Shown piece by piece: positions 33,519 to 42,710 of a stretch of 64,000 nt of DNA. Source of the DNA: Leeuwenhoekiella sp044542075 (GTDB lineage Bacteria; Bacteroidota; Bacteroidia; Flavobacteriales; Flavobacteriaceae). How positions within the stretch are numbered: the stretch's first letter is position 1; each line of letters opens with the position of its first letter. The position numbers and the translations under genes are program-made. Below the pieces are notes generated by a model that saw only the letters and a program-made list of their open reading frames with translations, had not been told where the DNA came from and made no database searches. Where the stretch lies: NCBI RefSeq assembly GCF_044542075.1, contig NZ_JBITTU010000004.1:62001-126000 (forward strand). The letters are read 5' to 3'.

Positions 33519-34376
33519 TTAATTGCGTATAGCTTGATTAAGAATTAAATCTATATATAGGTTTATATTTTTCTTAAGTACTTTACGGTGTGATATAAAA
33601 TCTAGAAAACCGTGTTCTTTTAAGAATTCTGCAGTCTGAAAATCTGCAGGTAACTCCTGACCGGTTGTATCACGTACTACTCGAGGACCTGCAAAACCTA
33701 TTAATGCACCGGGTTCAGAAATATTTATATCTCCTAACATTGCAAAAGAGGCAGTTGTGCCACCAGTTGTAGGATCTGTACATAAAGAGATGTAAGGAAT
33801 TTTAGCCTCAGCAAGTTGCGCGAGTTTTGCAGATGTTTTTGCTAATTGCATTAACGATAATGCAGCTTCCATCATACGAGCACCACCAGACTTAGATATT
33901 ATAACTAATGGCACATTGTTTTTAAGTGAGTAATCTGCTGCACGTGCAATTTTTTCACCTACGACAGAACCCATTGAACCACCTATAAATTTAAAATCCA
34001 TAGCAGCGACAACAAGATCTTTACCAAAACTTTTACCTACGGCTGTACGTACTGCGTCTTTAAGACCGGTTTTAGCTTCGGCATCTTTAAGACGATCTAC
34101 GTATTTTTTAGTGTCTTCAAAACCTAAGGGGTCTTTAGAAGTAAGGTTCTTATCTAATTCTTTATATTTTCCTTCATCAAAAAGAATTGAAAAGTATTCT
34201 TCGCTTCCTATTCTTACGTGGTAATCATCTTCAGGGCTTACATAAAAGTTTTTAGCAAGCTCATCTGCATCAATAATTTTACCGGTAGGTGATTTGTACC
34301 AGAGACCTTTAGGTACATCCTTTTTATTTTCGGTAGCGGTTTGTATACCTTTTTCTTTTCGTTTGAACCAAGCCAT
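33519..34376 (-). CDS. accD: Acetyl-CoA carboxylase carboxyltransferase subunit beta, without zinc ribbon cysteines
   Basis: Beta half of the carboxyltransferase that moves CO2 from biotin carboxyl carrier protein to acetyl-CoA in fatty acid synthesis. The 285-residue crotonase-fold protein has MDFKFIGGSMGSVVGEKIARAAD, ISKSGGARMMEAALSLMQLAKT and DPTTGGTTASFAMLGD. The N-terminal zinc-ribbon region is kept in length (GLWYKSPTGKI, FYVSPEDDYHVR), but all four canonical cysteines are replaced, by S29, G32, S47 and D50. The core fold and acyl-CoA motifs are intact, so the gene looks functional. accA is not in the window. It stands downstream of fbaA, which has its own terminator. Confidence 0.96.
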   Translation of the reverse strand: MAWFKRKEKGIQTATENKKDVPKGLWYKSPTGKIIDADELAKNFYVSPEDDYHVRIGSEEYFSILFDEGKYKELDKNLTSKDPLGFEDTKKYVDRLKDAEAKTGLKDAVRTAVGKSFGKDLVVAAMDFKFIGGSMGSVVGEKIARAADYSLKNNVPLVIISKSGGARMMEAALSLMQLAKTSAKLAQLAEAKIPYISLCTDPTTGGTTASFAMLGDINISEPGALIGFAGPRVVRDTTGQELPADFQTAEFLKEHGFLDFISHRKVLKKNINLYIDLILNQAIRN

Positions 34377-34525
34377 AAATTTGTGCTTTTTAGTTTTCGA
34401 CTCATTAATTATGCTTTATTCTCTAGTATTTAGATATAAAAACTTAATCGTTGTTGGTTTATTTCAGCAGTAAAGTTGATGTTAACCTTTTATAAGAGTC
34501 AGTATTTTTTAAAAGATAACTATTA

Positions 34526-34561
34526 AGGGTGAAAAACCCCGGGGTTAAATTCCCGAGGTTT
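34526..34561 (-). terminator. fbaA terminator
   Basis: Minus-strand AAACCTCGGG (34561-34552) pairs with CCCGGGGTTT (34543-34534 region), one G-T pair, followed by further T. Confidence 0.82.
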
Positions 34562-34595
34562 CAATTTATTTAATTTTTAGGACAAGCAAAAAATA

Positions 34596-35663
34596 CTAAA
34601 GTGTATTTACGTTGTTAAGGTCTTCAAACGCCTTTTCTAAACGTGTATTAAAAGCTTCTTCTCCCTTACGGAACCAAACTCTTGGATCGTAATATTTTTT
34701 GTTAGGGCTGTCGTCACCACCAGGGTTACCTATTTGTCCTTGAAGATAATCTGCATTTGCATCAAAATATTTTCTCACACCTTCAGTAAATGCCCACTGT
34801 AAGTCTGTATCAATATTCATTTTGATTACACCGTAGCTTATTCCTTCGCGTATTTCCTCTACTGTAGAACCGCTACCTCCGTGAAATACAAAATCAATAG
34901 AGTTAGGTCCTAGATTATATTTTTCAGAAACAAACTCCTGAGAATTTTTAAGAATTTTTGGAGTAAGTTTTACGTTACCCGGCTTATATACACCGTGCAC
35001 GTTACCAAAGGCTGCAGCAATTGTAAATTGATCACTTACTTTACTTAATTCTTCGTAAGCGTAAGCAACTTCTTCTGGTTGAGTATATAATTTTGAATCG
35101 TCAACATCTGTGTTGTCAACACCATCTTCTTCACCACCTGTTATACCTAATTCAATTTCTAGAGTCATATCCATCTTGCTCATACGCTCAAGATATTGTT
35201 TACAAATCTCAATATTTTCTTCTAGAGACTCTTCACTAAGATCTATCATATGAGAGCTAAAAAGCGAGTGCCCGTGCTCTTTGTAATATTCTTCAGAAGC
35301 ATCAAGAAGTCCGTCAATCCAAGGTAATAATTTTTTTGCACAGTGGTCTGTATGTAAAATTACAGTTGCACCATAACGCTTAGCCATCTCATGCACATGC
35401 TTAGCTCCGGCGATTGCACCACCTATTGCAGCTTGTTGATTTTCGTTAGAATATCCTTTTCCTGCATTAAATTGAGCTCCACCATTTGAAAATTGTAAGA
35501 TAACGGGTGCATTTAATTTAGCAGCAGTTTCTAAAACACCATTAATAGTGCTAGAACCTATAACATTAACAGCAGGTAATGCGTAACCGTTCTCTTTAGC
35601 ATGTTTAAATATTGCTTGAACTTCTCTTCCGGTTGCAACTCCCGGTTTGATACTATGACTCAT
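34596..35663 (-). CDS. fbaA: Fructose-bisphosphate aldolase class II
   Basis: Reversibly cleaves fructose-1,6-bisphosphate to DHAP and glyceraldehyde-3-phosphate, using a zinc ion. The 355-residue TIM barrel matches the class IIA (E. coli FbaA-like) branch: catalytic D106 and zinc ligand H107 in VILHTDHCAKK, the SSHMIDLSEES motif, LEIELGITGGEEDGVDN, AAFGNVHGVYKPGNVKL with a zinc His, and the phosphate-binding FVFHGGSGST. It lies 66 bp downstream of the TamL-like gene and has its own terminator. Confidence 0.97.
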   Translation of the reverse strand: MSHSIKPGVATGREVQAIFKHAKENGYALPAVNVIGSSTINGVLETAAKLNAPVILQFSNGGAQFNAGKGYSNENQQAAIGGAIAGAKHVHEMAKRYGATVILHTDHCAKKLLPWIDGLLDASEEYYKEHGHSLFSSHMIDLSEESLEENIEICKQYLERMSKMDMTLEIELGITGGEEDGVDNTDVDDSKLYTQPEEVAYAYEELSKVSDQFTIAAAFGNVHGVYKPGNVKLTPKILKNSQEFVSEKYNLGPNSIDFVFHGGSGSTVEEIREGISYGVIKMNIDTDLQWAFTEGVRKYFDANADYLQGQIGNPGGDDSPNKKYYDPRVWFRKGEEAFNTRLEKAFEDLNNVNTL

Positions 35664-35729
35664 AAGTTTTTGTTTACTTTGTTAGAAACGTAAAATTAAT
35701 AAATATTTGGGGTTTACCCTTTATAAATA

Positions 35730-38303
35730 CTAGAAAGGATAGTTAATACCCACGTTATAAACTGCATTAGTTAGATTGGTATTTTTAAACCAGCGCTCTC
35801 CTACAGGCAATGCCGGGTCATAGGTTTTTAAACCAATGTCAAATCGCAACACAAAGAAGCTAAAATCGTATCGAAATCCAAATCCAGTTCCTACTGCAAT
35901 ATCTTCTAGGCTTTTTAAGCCTGTAAAGGTTGATTGAGGATCTGTAACATTATCTAAAGCATTCCATATATTCCCCACATCTGTAAAAATAGCACCTTTT
36001 AAATCTCCTAAAAGGGTAAAGCGCTGCTCTAAATTGAATGACAGCTTCATGTTAGCTTCATTAAAATCATTAGGACTGTCTGTGCTACCGGGTCCTAATC
36101 TATAAGCCTGCCAGGCTCTGTTATCATTAGATCCCCCTCCAAAAAAGCTACGTATAAATGGGATGCTTTTAGAGTTTCCGTAGGGAATTGCAATACCTCC
36201 AAAAGCTCTGAATGCAAGAATATTATCATTTCCAAAATCCCAGTGCTTTATAAAGTCTATTTCGGTTTTTACATATTGCGAAAAACGTACACCCAAAACT
36301 CGATATGCATTGTCGTCATTTTTTTCTAAGCCTACAATATTTCCTAAAGCACTTAATGTATTACCTGCAACCTCAAGTTTTGTTCTAAAACTTGTAAACT
36401 CATCGTCAAATAAGTTCTCTCTGGTGTTTTTATAATAGGTGAAACTGGTGGCTAATATAAGGTTGTCTTCAGTAAGACGCTGGCGGCGCTCTTCAATATT
36501 AAATATATCTGAAAATTCAGGGTCTGTTACTGCGATATTGTTAGATTGTACAGCGTTTATAAAGCCTAGCGCACCGTCTGGTATTGTTAGATTATTTGTA
36601 TTCTGGTCGAGTAGAGGACTATTAGCATCAAGATATACCTGTGCAATATCATTTAGCTGAGTATAAGAATTTTCATAAACCTTAAAATAATTGGCTACGT
36701 TTAAATTACGCACATATTGAATATCAAAAAGATCAAAACGGTAATTTAGATTGTTAGATGGTGACCATTTAAAATTTACACCACCAGTTATATTTTGCTT
36801 ATCAAGACCTATATTCTGTTGAACACCTATCCCTGTAGTAAAACTGGTAGAGGGCGACATTTCTGGAGTGATAAATCCCTGTGTTTTTAAAGGAAAAAAT
36901 ATGCGTGGTATCGTGAGACTTACATCTGTTCCTATTTCGGTAATGTCAAAAAAGCCGGTGCTATTTTCTGTTGGGGCTTTTGAAGCACCTATACTTCCGC
37001 GACCCGAAATCTGTAAGGTTTCCATACCTCCCAAAACATTACGTATTTGAAGCGAACCACCTCCGGCAATACCAAATTTCTGAATGTTTGAAGTAGATAC
37101 ATCAAAATCTACCCTAAGGTTAAATTTAGGAAGCGGTATTAAATAAAAATTAGCAATTAAATCTGTGCCTTTAGGATCATCAGGATCTTCAGTAAACCTT
37201 AAATCGGGATATCTAAATGTGCTAAGCTGGCTTAAACGGATTAATGATTTATTACGAGAATCATCGCTATAAGTATCACCTGGTTTTATAAAAAGAGCAT
37301 CTGTAAGGTACTTTGGCTTATAACGTATTTTATCATATGCGTACAGGTGATAATCATTCAGTGACGCACTATCTTTTAATGTATTGTTGCGAATAGAATA
37401 CCCGTAATCTGTAGTTACATTAACCTTGCTAATTTTATGAACGTTAAGGGGCACTTCGTAAACAGAATCGCGAGCACGTATTTCTCTGTTTTTAATGTAG
37501 AGTTCAAGATTTACTTTATTGCCTGTTTTTACAGAATCTCCTATAAAACTGATGTAATCTCTGTCAAAATAAAATAGGCCGTTATTACGCATTAGTTCAG
37601 TAAGGCGCGCGGTTTCAGAATTTACATCGAGTAGCTCATATTGTGCTCCTTCTTTAATGAAAGTGTCGTTTATATATTTTTTATAAATAGAGTCTGCAGC
37701 AGCAGATTTTATAAATGTCGTTACAGAATCTATGATGTAGGGCTTGCCCGTAGCTACGGTGTATTCAACTTTTCCGCGTTTATCAAGACTGTCTTTTACT
37801 ATTTTATAATCTGTAATTGCATTAAACCACCCTTTACTATTGTAATATTCTTTAAGACGCGCAGCAGAACGTTTTGAGAGATTTTCAGAAATTATGGTGG
37901 GAGCTTCGCCGGTATTTTTAAGTGTTTGATTAAAATTACTTCTAAATTCTATGTATTTGTCAAGTTGCTTACGAGATAATACGCCGGTCCAGAATTTACG
38001 AGCGCTCTCATCTTCAATAAAACGCGCTTGCATAATTGAGTCTATATTAGGTCGTGCCCAGTTGTAGATATGGAGACGTAAAGGAGATTTAAGCAATGGC
38101 AACCTTGCGTTAGGCTGTTGATAGGGTATATTATTAATATTATAAGCGTCATTTACCTCTCCGTTTACACGTATCGTATTTTGCGTAAGAAGTAATTGCC
38201 CGTCTGCCACTCGTTTTACCGCATTGCAAGAAGCAAGGGTAAGCAAGAGTATTATAATAAATCCTATTTTTGCCGGTAGTTGTTGCAAGTGAGCTGTTCT
38301 CAA
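35730..38303 (-). CDS. tamL: Omp85/BamA-family outer-membrane lipoprotein (TamL-like)
   Basis: An 857-residue outer-membrane assembly protein. The N-terminus is a lipoprotein signal (GFIIILLLTLASC, Cys at residue 26), then POTRA-like segments (about 40-400), then an Omp85 beta-barrel (about 430-857). Barrel motifs include IPFIRSFFGGGSNDNRAWQ, close to the Omp85 lid-lock/RGF region, and GTGFGFRYDFSFFVLRFDIG near the C-terminus. Lipid-anchored TamA relatives (TamL) are typical of Bacteroidota. There is no ATG near the start; the codon is TTG at 38303, or the in-frame TTG at 38288, which also gives a good signal. The lipoprotein has no surface-export motif after Cys. Confidence 0.88.
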   Translation of the reverse strand: MRTAHLQQLPAKIGFIIILLLTLASCNAVKRVADGQLLLTQNTIRVNGEVNDAYNINNIPYQQPNARLPLLKSPLRLHIYNWARPNIDSIMQARFIEDESARKFWTGVLSRKQLDKYIEFRSNFNQTLKNTGEAPTIISENLSKRSAARLKEYYNSKGWFNAITDYKIVKDSLDKRGKVEYTVATGKPYIIDSVTTFIKSAAADSIYKKYINDTFIKEGAQYELLDVNSETARLTELMRNNGLFYFDRDYISFIGDSVKTGNKVNLELYIKNREIRARDSVYEVPLNVHKISKVNVTTDYGYSIRNNTLKDSASLNDYHLYAYDKIRYKPKYLTDALFIKPGDTYSDDSRNKSLIRLSQLSTFRYPDLRFTEDPDDPKGTDLIANFYLIPLPKFNLRVDFDVSTSNIQKFGIAGGGSLQIRNVLGGMETLQISGRGSIGASKAPTENSTGFFDITEIGTDVSLTIPRIFFPLKTQGFITPEMSPSTSFTTGIGVQQNIGLDKQNITGGVNFKWSPSNNLNYRFDLFDIQYVRNLNVANYFKVYENSYTQLNDIAQVYLDANSPLLDQNTNNLTIPDGALGFINAVQSNNIAVTDPEFSDIFNIEERRQRLTEDNLILATSFTYYKNTRENLFDDEFTSFRTKLEVAGNTLSALGNIVGLEKNDDNAYRVLGVRFSQYVKTEIDFIKHWDFGNDNILAFRAFGGIAIPYGNSKSIPFIRSFFGGGSNDNRAWQAYRLGPGSTDSPNDFNEANMKLSFNLEQRFTLLGDLKGAIFTDVGNIWNALDNVTDPQSTFTGLKSLEDIAVGTGFGFRYDFSFFVLRFDIGLKTYDPALPVGERWFKNTNLTNAVYNVGINYPF

Positions 38304-38342
38304 AATAACTTCAAAAATACATAATAAGCGTGGTTAGCAAAA
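38283..38342. promoter_or_regulatory. Interlocking divergent promoters of the TamL-like and RNA methyltransferase genes
   Basis: Minus strand: TTTTG (38342-38338), 18-bp spacer, TATTTTTG (38319-38312), a near-perfect Bacteroidota promoter whose -33 box sits inside the methyltransferase gene. Plus strand: TTG (38283-38285), 20-bp spacer, TAACTTCA (38306-38313), whose -33 box sits inside the tamL-like gene. The two -7 boxes overlap by two bases and the start codons are 26 bp apart. Confidence 0.5.
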
Positions 38343-39046
38343 GCCAAATAAAATTAATAACGAGCCTTAATCAAAAAAAGTACCGCCAGCAGCACGGGTT
38401 ATTTGTTGTAGAAGGTATTAAAGGTGTTGAAGAGTTTCTAAACTCTCATTTTAAACTGCATAGTCTTTTTACCATGGAAGGCTTTTTTGATGAGCAAGAA
38501 AACAAAGAGCACGTTTCAGAAAATGAACTTAAAAAAATAAGTTTCCTCAAAACACCTCAAAAAGCGCTTGCGATTTTTGAAATTCCGAAGGTATCCAAAA
38601 CCGAAAAAAAAGGGTTGCAACTTGTTGTTGATGACTTACGCGATCCCGGTAATTTAGGAACACTCATTAGGTTGTGTGACTGGTTTAATATTGAAAATTT
38701 AGTGTGTTCTAAACAAACTGTAGATTGTTATAATCCTAAAGTAATACAGGCTACTATGGGTTCAATTACTCGTGTAAATGTTATTTATACAGATTTATAC
38801 GAATATTTAAAAGCAGAAGATCTACCTGTATATGGAGCTTTTATGAATGGTGTTTCTGTTTATGATGCGGTTTTACCCAAGGAAGCTATTCTAATTTTAG
38901 GAAATGAAGCTAACGGAATATCATCAGAAATAGAAAACGCTGTAACTCATAAAATAAGCATACCACAGTTTGGCACATCAACTACCGAAAGCTTAAATGT
39001 TGCAATTGCAGGAGCTATTTTAGTAAGTGAATTTAAACGCCGCTAA
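38330..39046 (+). CDS. TrmH/SpoU-family RNA 2'-O-methyltransferase
   Basis: A 238-residue SPOUT-fold RNA ribose methyltransferase. An N-terminal substrate-binding domain (KKYRQQHGLFVVEGIKGVEEF) is followed by the three SpoU motifs: VVDDLRDPGNLGTLIRLCDWF, LILGNEANGIS and IPQFGTSTTESLNVAIAGAI, which form the SAM-binding trefoil knot. The exact rRNA or tRNA site is not clear (RlmB- or TrmH-like). The start is GTG at 38330. The gene is divergent from the TamL-like gene and convergent with the methyltransferase gene, whose stop lies 2 bp beyond. Confidence 0.92.
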   Translation: MVSKSQIKLITSLNQKKYRQQHGLFVVEGIKGVEEFLNSHFKLHSLFTMEGFFDEQENKEHVSENELKKISFLKTPQKALAIFEIPKVSKTEKKGLQLVVDDLRDPGNLGTLIRLCDWFNIENLVCSKQTVDCYNPKVIQATMGSITRVNVIYTDLYEYLKAEDLPVYGAFMNGVSVYDAVLPKEAILILGNEANGISSEIENAVTHKISIPQFGTSTTESLNVAIAGAILVSEFKRR

Positions 39047-39048
39047 GT

Positions 39049-39798
39049 TTATTTTATAGCGCAAATGCGCAAGCGCTTATAGTCTGCATAAAAATGACCA
39101 TCTCTGTAGAGTCTATCGCGTACTCTATCCTGTACCGTATTACGTATTTGAGCTACTTCATTTTCAGGAATATCTGTAAAATACTTACCGGCAAACATCG
39201 TAAGCCAGTCAATAATTCCGGTTTCAGGATCATTTAATTGAGTGGGGCGGTCATATAAATGAGCAAAAGTTACTTTAAAACCATTTTTCTCTAAAAAATA
39301 TGAGTAGGTGCCCAGTTTTGGGAAATACCAGTTGACGGTTTTAGATTGTTTTACATATCCGTTTTCTTCTAAAACATCTTGAAGTGTATCTATGATTATA
39401 GCCACGTTTCCTTTACCGCCCATTTCTAGCAGTAATCTTCCGCCGGGTTTTAGATTGCTATACATAGCAGATATTGCAGCTTCGGGATTTAAAATCCAGT
39501 GTAAAGTTGCGTTGCTAAAAATAGCATCATATTGTACGGTGTCTATAAAACTTTCGCCTCTGGCTTGAATAAATTTTATAGCTTCAAATTGTTCTTGAGC
39601 AGCTTCAATCATTGCTGCAGAAGCATCTATACCCACGAGTTCTGCGCCACTCTGAGCAATTTCTGCTGTAAGTTCACCAGTGCCACAACCAAAATCTAAT
39701 ATGCGTTCTCCTGCTTTAGGATTAAGCATACTTATTAAATCTTTGCCATAGTCAAATACAAAGCCGTGCTTCTTTCTGTATAAATTAGCCTCCCACAT
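39049..39798 (-). CDS. Class I SAM-dependent methyltransferase
   Basis: A 249-residue methyltransferase with the SAM-binding motif ILDFGCGTGELTAEIA (motif I), LVGIDASAAMIEAA (motif II) and YDAIFSNATLHWI (the HWxxN-type motif shared with trans-aconitate methyltransferases). The substrate is unknown. Its ATG overlaps the porT stop codon (shared bases at 39798), so it is translationally coupled to porT at the end of the ubiE-porT unit. Confidence 0.88.
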   Translation of the reverse strand: MWEANLYRKKHGFVFDYGKDLISMLNPKAGERILDFGCGTGELTAEIAQSGAELVGIDASAAMIEAAQEQFEAIKFIQARGESFIDTVQYDAIFSNATLHWILNPEAAISAMYSNLKPGGRLLLEMGGKGNVAIIIDTLQDVLEENGYVKQSKTVNWYFPKLGTYSYFLEKNGFKVTFAHLYDRPTQLNDPETGIIDWLTMFAGKYFTDIPENEVAQIRNTVQDRVRDRLYRDGHFYADYKRLRICAIK

Positions 39799-40499
39799 TA
39801 TTGAAAAGTAAAGTTTAAAAATAGTCCTCTAGACTGCATCACTTCAATATTTGAAGTGTATAAACTATTAGGATTTTCATCTCTAACAAGTTCATCACTT
39901 AATGCAAATACACCACGTATACTAGGTGAAAATTTAAAGTACGGCAAATATAAATCGATACCAAAGCCTACTTCGTAATAAAACGTATTGTTTTTCATTC
40001 TAAACTGGCCTGCACTATTATCATCAGGATTAGTCTCATTACTTGATAAATTATAAGAGTAGGATAAACCACCCACTACAAAAGGCTTAAAGTTATTAAG
40101 TCTTTTTGTAGAAAATTTCACTAATAAAGGAATATATATATATGTTGAGTTAAGCTCGCGTAAACGATCATTTTCTTCGCCTGGAATATCAAGGTATAAT
40201 AAATTCCGTGCATTATAAGCAAGTCCCGGTTCTAAGCGTAAATCTATATACTCATTTATACGCTTATTTGCCAGTAATCCTACATTAAAGCCATAGCTCT
40301 GTTCTACAAAAATATCTGGACGATCTTCTTTATAGTCAAAGTTAAAATCATATCTGTTTATACCAAAATAATACCCGAAGCTCCACGGTTTTTTGTCAAA
40401 ATTCTCATCATTAAGAATACGCTCACGTGTTAAAAACTGAGCTTGAAGATTTGGAGTAAGCCAAATTAAAAGTAAAAGAGAAAATACTACTTTGCGCAT
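39798..40499 (-). CDS. porT: PorT-family T9SS outer-membrane protein
   Basis: A 233-residue beta-barrel protein needed for the type IX secretion machinery. A signal peptide (VVFSLLLLIWLTPNLQAQ) is followed by alternating beta strands (WSFGYYFGINRYDFNF, IYIPLLVKFSTKRL, FKPFVVGGLSYSYN) and ends in an aromatic C-terminal strand (GLFLNFTFQ), typical of outer-membrane barrels. I chose the ATG at 40499; a longer open frame to 40631 would run into ubiE and lose the signal peptide. The ubiE-porT adjacency is well known in Bacteroidota and supports the name. ubiE ends 4 bp upstream. Confidence 0.88.
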   Translation of the reverse strand: MRKVVFSLLLLIWLTPNLQAQFLTRERILNDENFDKKPWSFGYYFGINRYDFNFDYKEDRPDIFVEQSYGFNVGLLANKRINEYIDLRLEPGLAYNARNLLYLDIPGEENDRLRELNSTYIYIPLLVKFSTKRLNNFKPFVVGGLSYSYNLSSNETNPDDNSAGQFRMKNNTFYYEVGFGIDLYLPYFKFSPSIRGVFALSDELVRDENPNSLYTSNIEVMQSRGLFLNFTFQ

Positions 40500-40503
40500 A
40501 GTG

Positions 40504-41232
40504 CTACTTTGATGCTGTATAAATGGTTGAAACCCCAAATGTTTGTGGTAGGTCGTTAACATTATTAAACCCAATTTTGCGTAAAATATTGTTGAGGCGT
40601 TCTCCATAAGGGAAAACCGATGCGCTTTCACTCAAATATGCGTACGCATCTTTATCTTTTGAGAATAATCGGCCTATAAGCGGTAATATCTGGTTTGAAT
40701 AAAAAGTATACCCTTGCTTAAAAGGAGTTTTTGTGGGAACTGAAGTTTCTAAAATAACAAAAAGCCCTCCCGGTTTTAAAACTCTAAATATTTCGGCTAA
40801 GCCTTTGTCAAGCGTTTCAAAATTACGAATACCAAAGGCAACAGTTATAGCATCAAAATGATTATCTTCAAAAGGCAAATTTTCAGAATCTGCCTGAACC
40901 ATTTCTATGGTTTGATCAAGATTATTTGCTGTGATTTTTTTCTTACCTACAGCAAGCATACCTGCAGAGATATCTAGCCCTATGATTTTTTTAGCTCCGG
41001 TTTCTGCAAGATTAATTGCCAGATCTCCTGTTCCTGTAGCTACGTCAAGTATGTTTTGAGGGTTAGTGGCAGCAATCATAGCGACCACTTTTTTGCGCCA
41101 TTTAATATCTATACCAAAAGAGATCACGCGGTTGAGACCATCGTATTCATTAGAGATCGTGTCAAACATTTTCTCTACCTGTACCCGTTTTGACTGGTCA
41201 GAATTTTTGTAAGGATTTATGTTACCGCTCAT
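40504..41232 (-). CDS. ubiE: Demethylmenaquinone methyltransferase
   Basis: Adds the methyl group in the last step of menaquinone synthesis (MenG function; the protein is UbiE-like). The 242-residue protein has VEKMFDTISNEYDGLNRVIS, the SAM motif ILDVATGTGDLAINLAE, FDAITVAFGIRNFE and VLKPGGLFVILETSVP, all family signatures. Its product is the quinone used by NDH-2 and Na+-NQR. First gene of the ubiE-porT-methyltransferase unit. Confidence 0.96.
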   Translation of the reverse strand: MSGNINPYKNSDQSKRVQVEKMFDTISNEYDGLNRVISFGIDIKWRKKVVAMIAATNPQNILDVATGTGDLAINLAETGAKKIIGLDISAGMLAVGKKKITANNLDQTIEMVQADSENLPFEDNHFDAITVAFGIRNFETLDKGLAEIFRVLKPGGLFVILETSVPTKTPFKQGYTFYSNQILPLIGRLFSKDKDAYAYLSESASVFPYGERLNNILRKIGFNNVNDLPQTFGVSTIYTASK

Positions 41233-41248
41233 AACTGTTTTTTATTGG

Positions 41249-41256
41249 CAAATATA
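41249..41256 (-). promoter_or_regulatory. -7 box of the ubiE promoter
   Basis: TATATTTG on the minus strand is a perfect TAnnTTTG match, 16 bp before the ubiE start, which implies a leader of about 10 nt. No clear -33 TTTG. Confidence 0.5.
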
Positions 41257-41327
41257 GTATTTGTTATTTGATGCAGGAGTTCTCTTTTAGATGGCAGTTA
41301 TTTTAAATATATCTCTATTAAAACACG

Positions 41328-41335
41328 TACCTTTG
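41328..41335 (+). promoter_or_regulatory. -7 box of the trkAH promoter
   Basis: TACCTTTG is a perfect TAnnTTTG match, 24 bp before the trkA ATG. The -33 region is weak. Confidence 0.5.
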
Positions 41336-41359
41336 CAAGGTTTTACCTTAAAATAAAAT

Positions 41360-42709
41360 ATGAAGATTGTTATTGCTGGTGCCGGGGAGGTTGGTTTTCA
41401 TTTAGCTAAACTTCTCTCTTTTGAATCACAGGACATCACACTTATAGATATAGATAAAGATAGTATCGCCTATGCAGATACACATCTCGACATACGTACC
41501 ATTCGCGGTGATACAACTTCTATTGCCACTTTAAAAGAGGCACGCATAGAAAATACAGATCTAATAATAGCGGTAACCGCTAGTGAAACTACAAATATTA
41601 CCGTTTGCGTTTTAGCAAAGCAAATGGGAGCAAAACGCACAATCGCTCGTATTTCTAATACAGAGTTTATAGAAAATCAAGAAGTAGCAGGTTTTAAAAA
41701 GTTTGGGATTGATGAGCTTATTTCTCCTGAGAGCCTTGCTGCTTCAGAAATTGAATTACTTCTCAATCAATCTGCATTTAACGACAGCTATGAGTTTGAG
41801 AACGGTGCACTTACCATGGTGGGTACATCATTAAGTCGCACCGCTTCATTTGTAGGTAAAAGTGTAAAAGAAGCAGCGCTTATTTTTCCAGAATTGCATT
41901 TTATGCCTATTGCAATTCAGCGAGAGGGTACCCAATACACACTAATTCCCAGAGGCGATACTATTTTTAAAGAAGGGGATCAGGTTTATTTTATGACGGT
42001 AAAAGGTGGGGTTGATGAATTATATAAGCTTACCGGTAAAGTTAAACAGCGGATTAAAAATGTAATGATTTTAGGCGGAAGTAAAATAGGCTATAAGACT
42101 GCTCGTGATTTATGCACTCACAATTTTCATGTAAAGTTAGTGGAGAAAGATAATGACAAAGCCTTTGATCTTGCTGAAAAACTTCCTAAAACCCTTGTGA
42201 TTCACGGTGACGGAAGAAATGTAGAATTGCTGGAAGAAGAGAATATTTATGATATGGACGCTTTTATTGCCGTTACCGGAAATAGCGAGACCAATATCAT
42301 GTCGTGTTTGGTGGCAAAATCTAAAAGTGTAAAGAAAACAATCGCTCTCGTTGAGAATATGGATTATTTTCAGCTTTCTCACAGTATTGGGATTGATACA
42401 CTAATTAATAAGAAGCTTTTAGCGGCTAATAATATATTTAGATATATACGTAAAGGAGATGTTGTTGCTATGACTAAACTCAATAATATGAATGCCGAGC
42501 TACTTGAGTTTATTGCAAAGCCTAATTCTCAGGTTATAGGTAAGCGTATTAGAGATCTTGATTTCCCAAGGTCTGCAACTATAGGAGGTATTGTACGTGA
42601 AGGTCGTGGTATTATAGCCTTAGGAGATCACACAATTAAAGTAGGAGATCGTATAGTTGTATGTTGCTTATTACGCTCTATTAATAAAGTAGAACGTATG
42701 TTTATATAA
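41360..42709 (+). CDS. trkA: Trk potassium uptake system, NAD-binding regulatory subunit TrkA
   Basis: A 449-residue cytosolic subunit that gates TrkH in response to nucleotides. It has two RCK_N Rossmann domains (MKIVIAGAGEVGFHLAKLLS at 1-20, and NVMILGGSKIGYKTARDL from about 233), each followed by an RCK_C domain (about 140-225 and 365-449, with IPRGDTIFKEGDQVYFM and VVCCLLRSINKVERMF). The trkH gene starts 1 bp after its stop, so the two are one operon. Confidence 0.96.
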   Translation: MKIVIAGAGEVGFHLAKLLSFESQDITLIDIDKDSIAYADTHLDIRTIRGDTTSIATLKEARIENTDLIIAVTASETTNITVCVLAKQMGAKRTIARISNTEFIENQEVAGFKKFGIDELISPESLAASEIELLLNQSAFNDSYEFENGALTMVGTSLSRTASFVGKSVKEAALIFPELHFMPIAIQREGTQYTLIPRGDTIFKEGDQVYFMTVKGGVDELYKLTGKVKQRIKNVMILGGSKIGYKTARDLCTHNFHVKLVEKDNDKAFDLAEKLPKTLVIHGDGRNVELLEEENIYDMDAFIAVTGNSETNIMSCLVAKSKSVKKTIALVENMDYFQLSHSIGIDTLINKKLLAANNIFRYIRKGDVVAMTKLNNMNAELLEFIAKPNSQVIGKRIRDLDFPRSATIGGIVREGRGIIALGDHTIKVGDRIVVCCLLRSINKVERMFI

Positions 42710-42710
42710 G

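Noticed and set aside
40500..40631. N-terminal extension of the porT open frame
   Set aside because: It overlaps the end of ubiE and would bury the signal peptide; the ATG at 40499 gives a normal signal.
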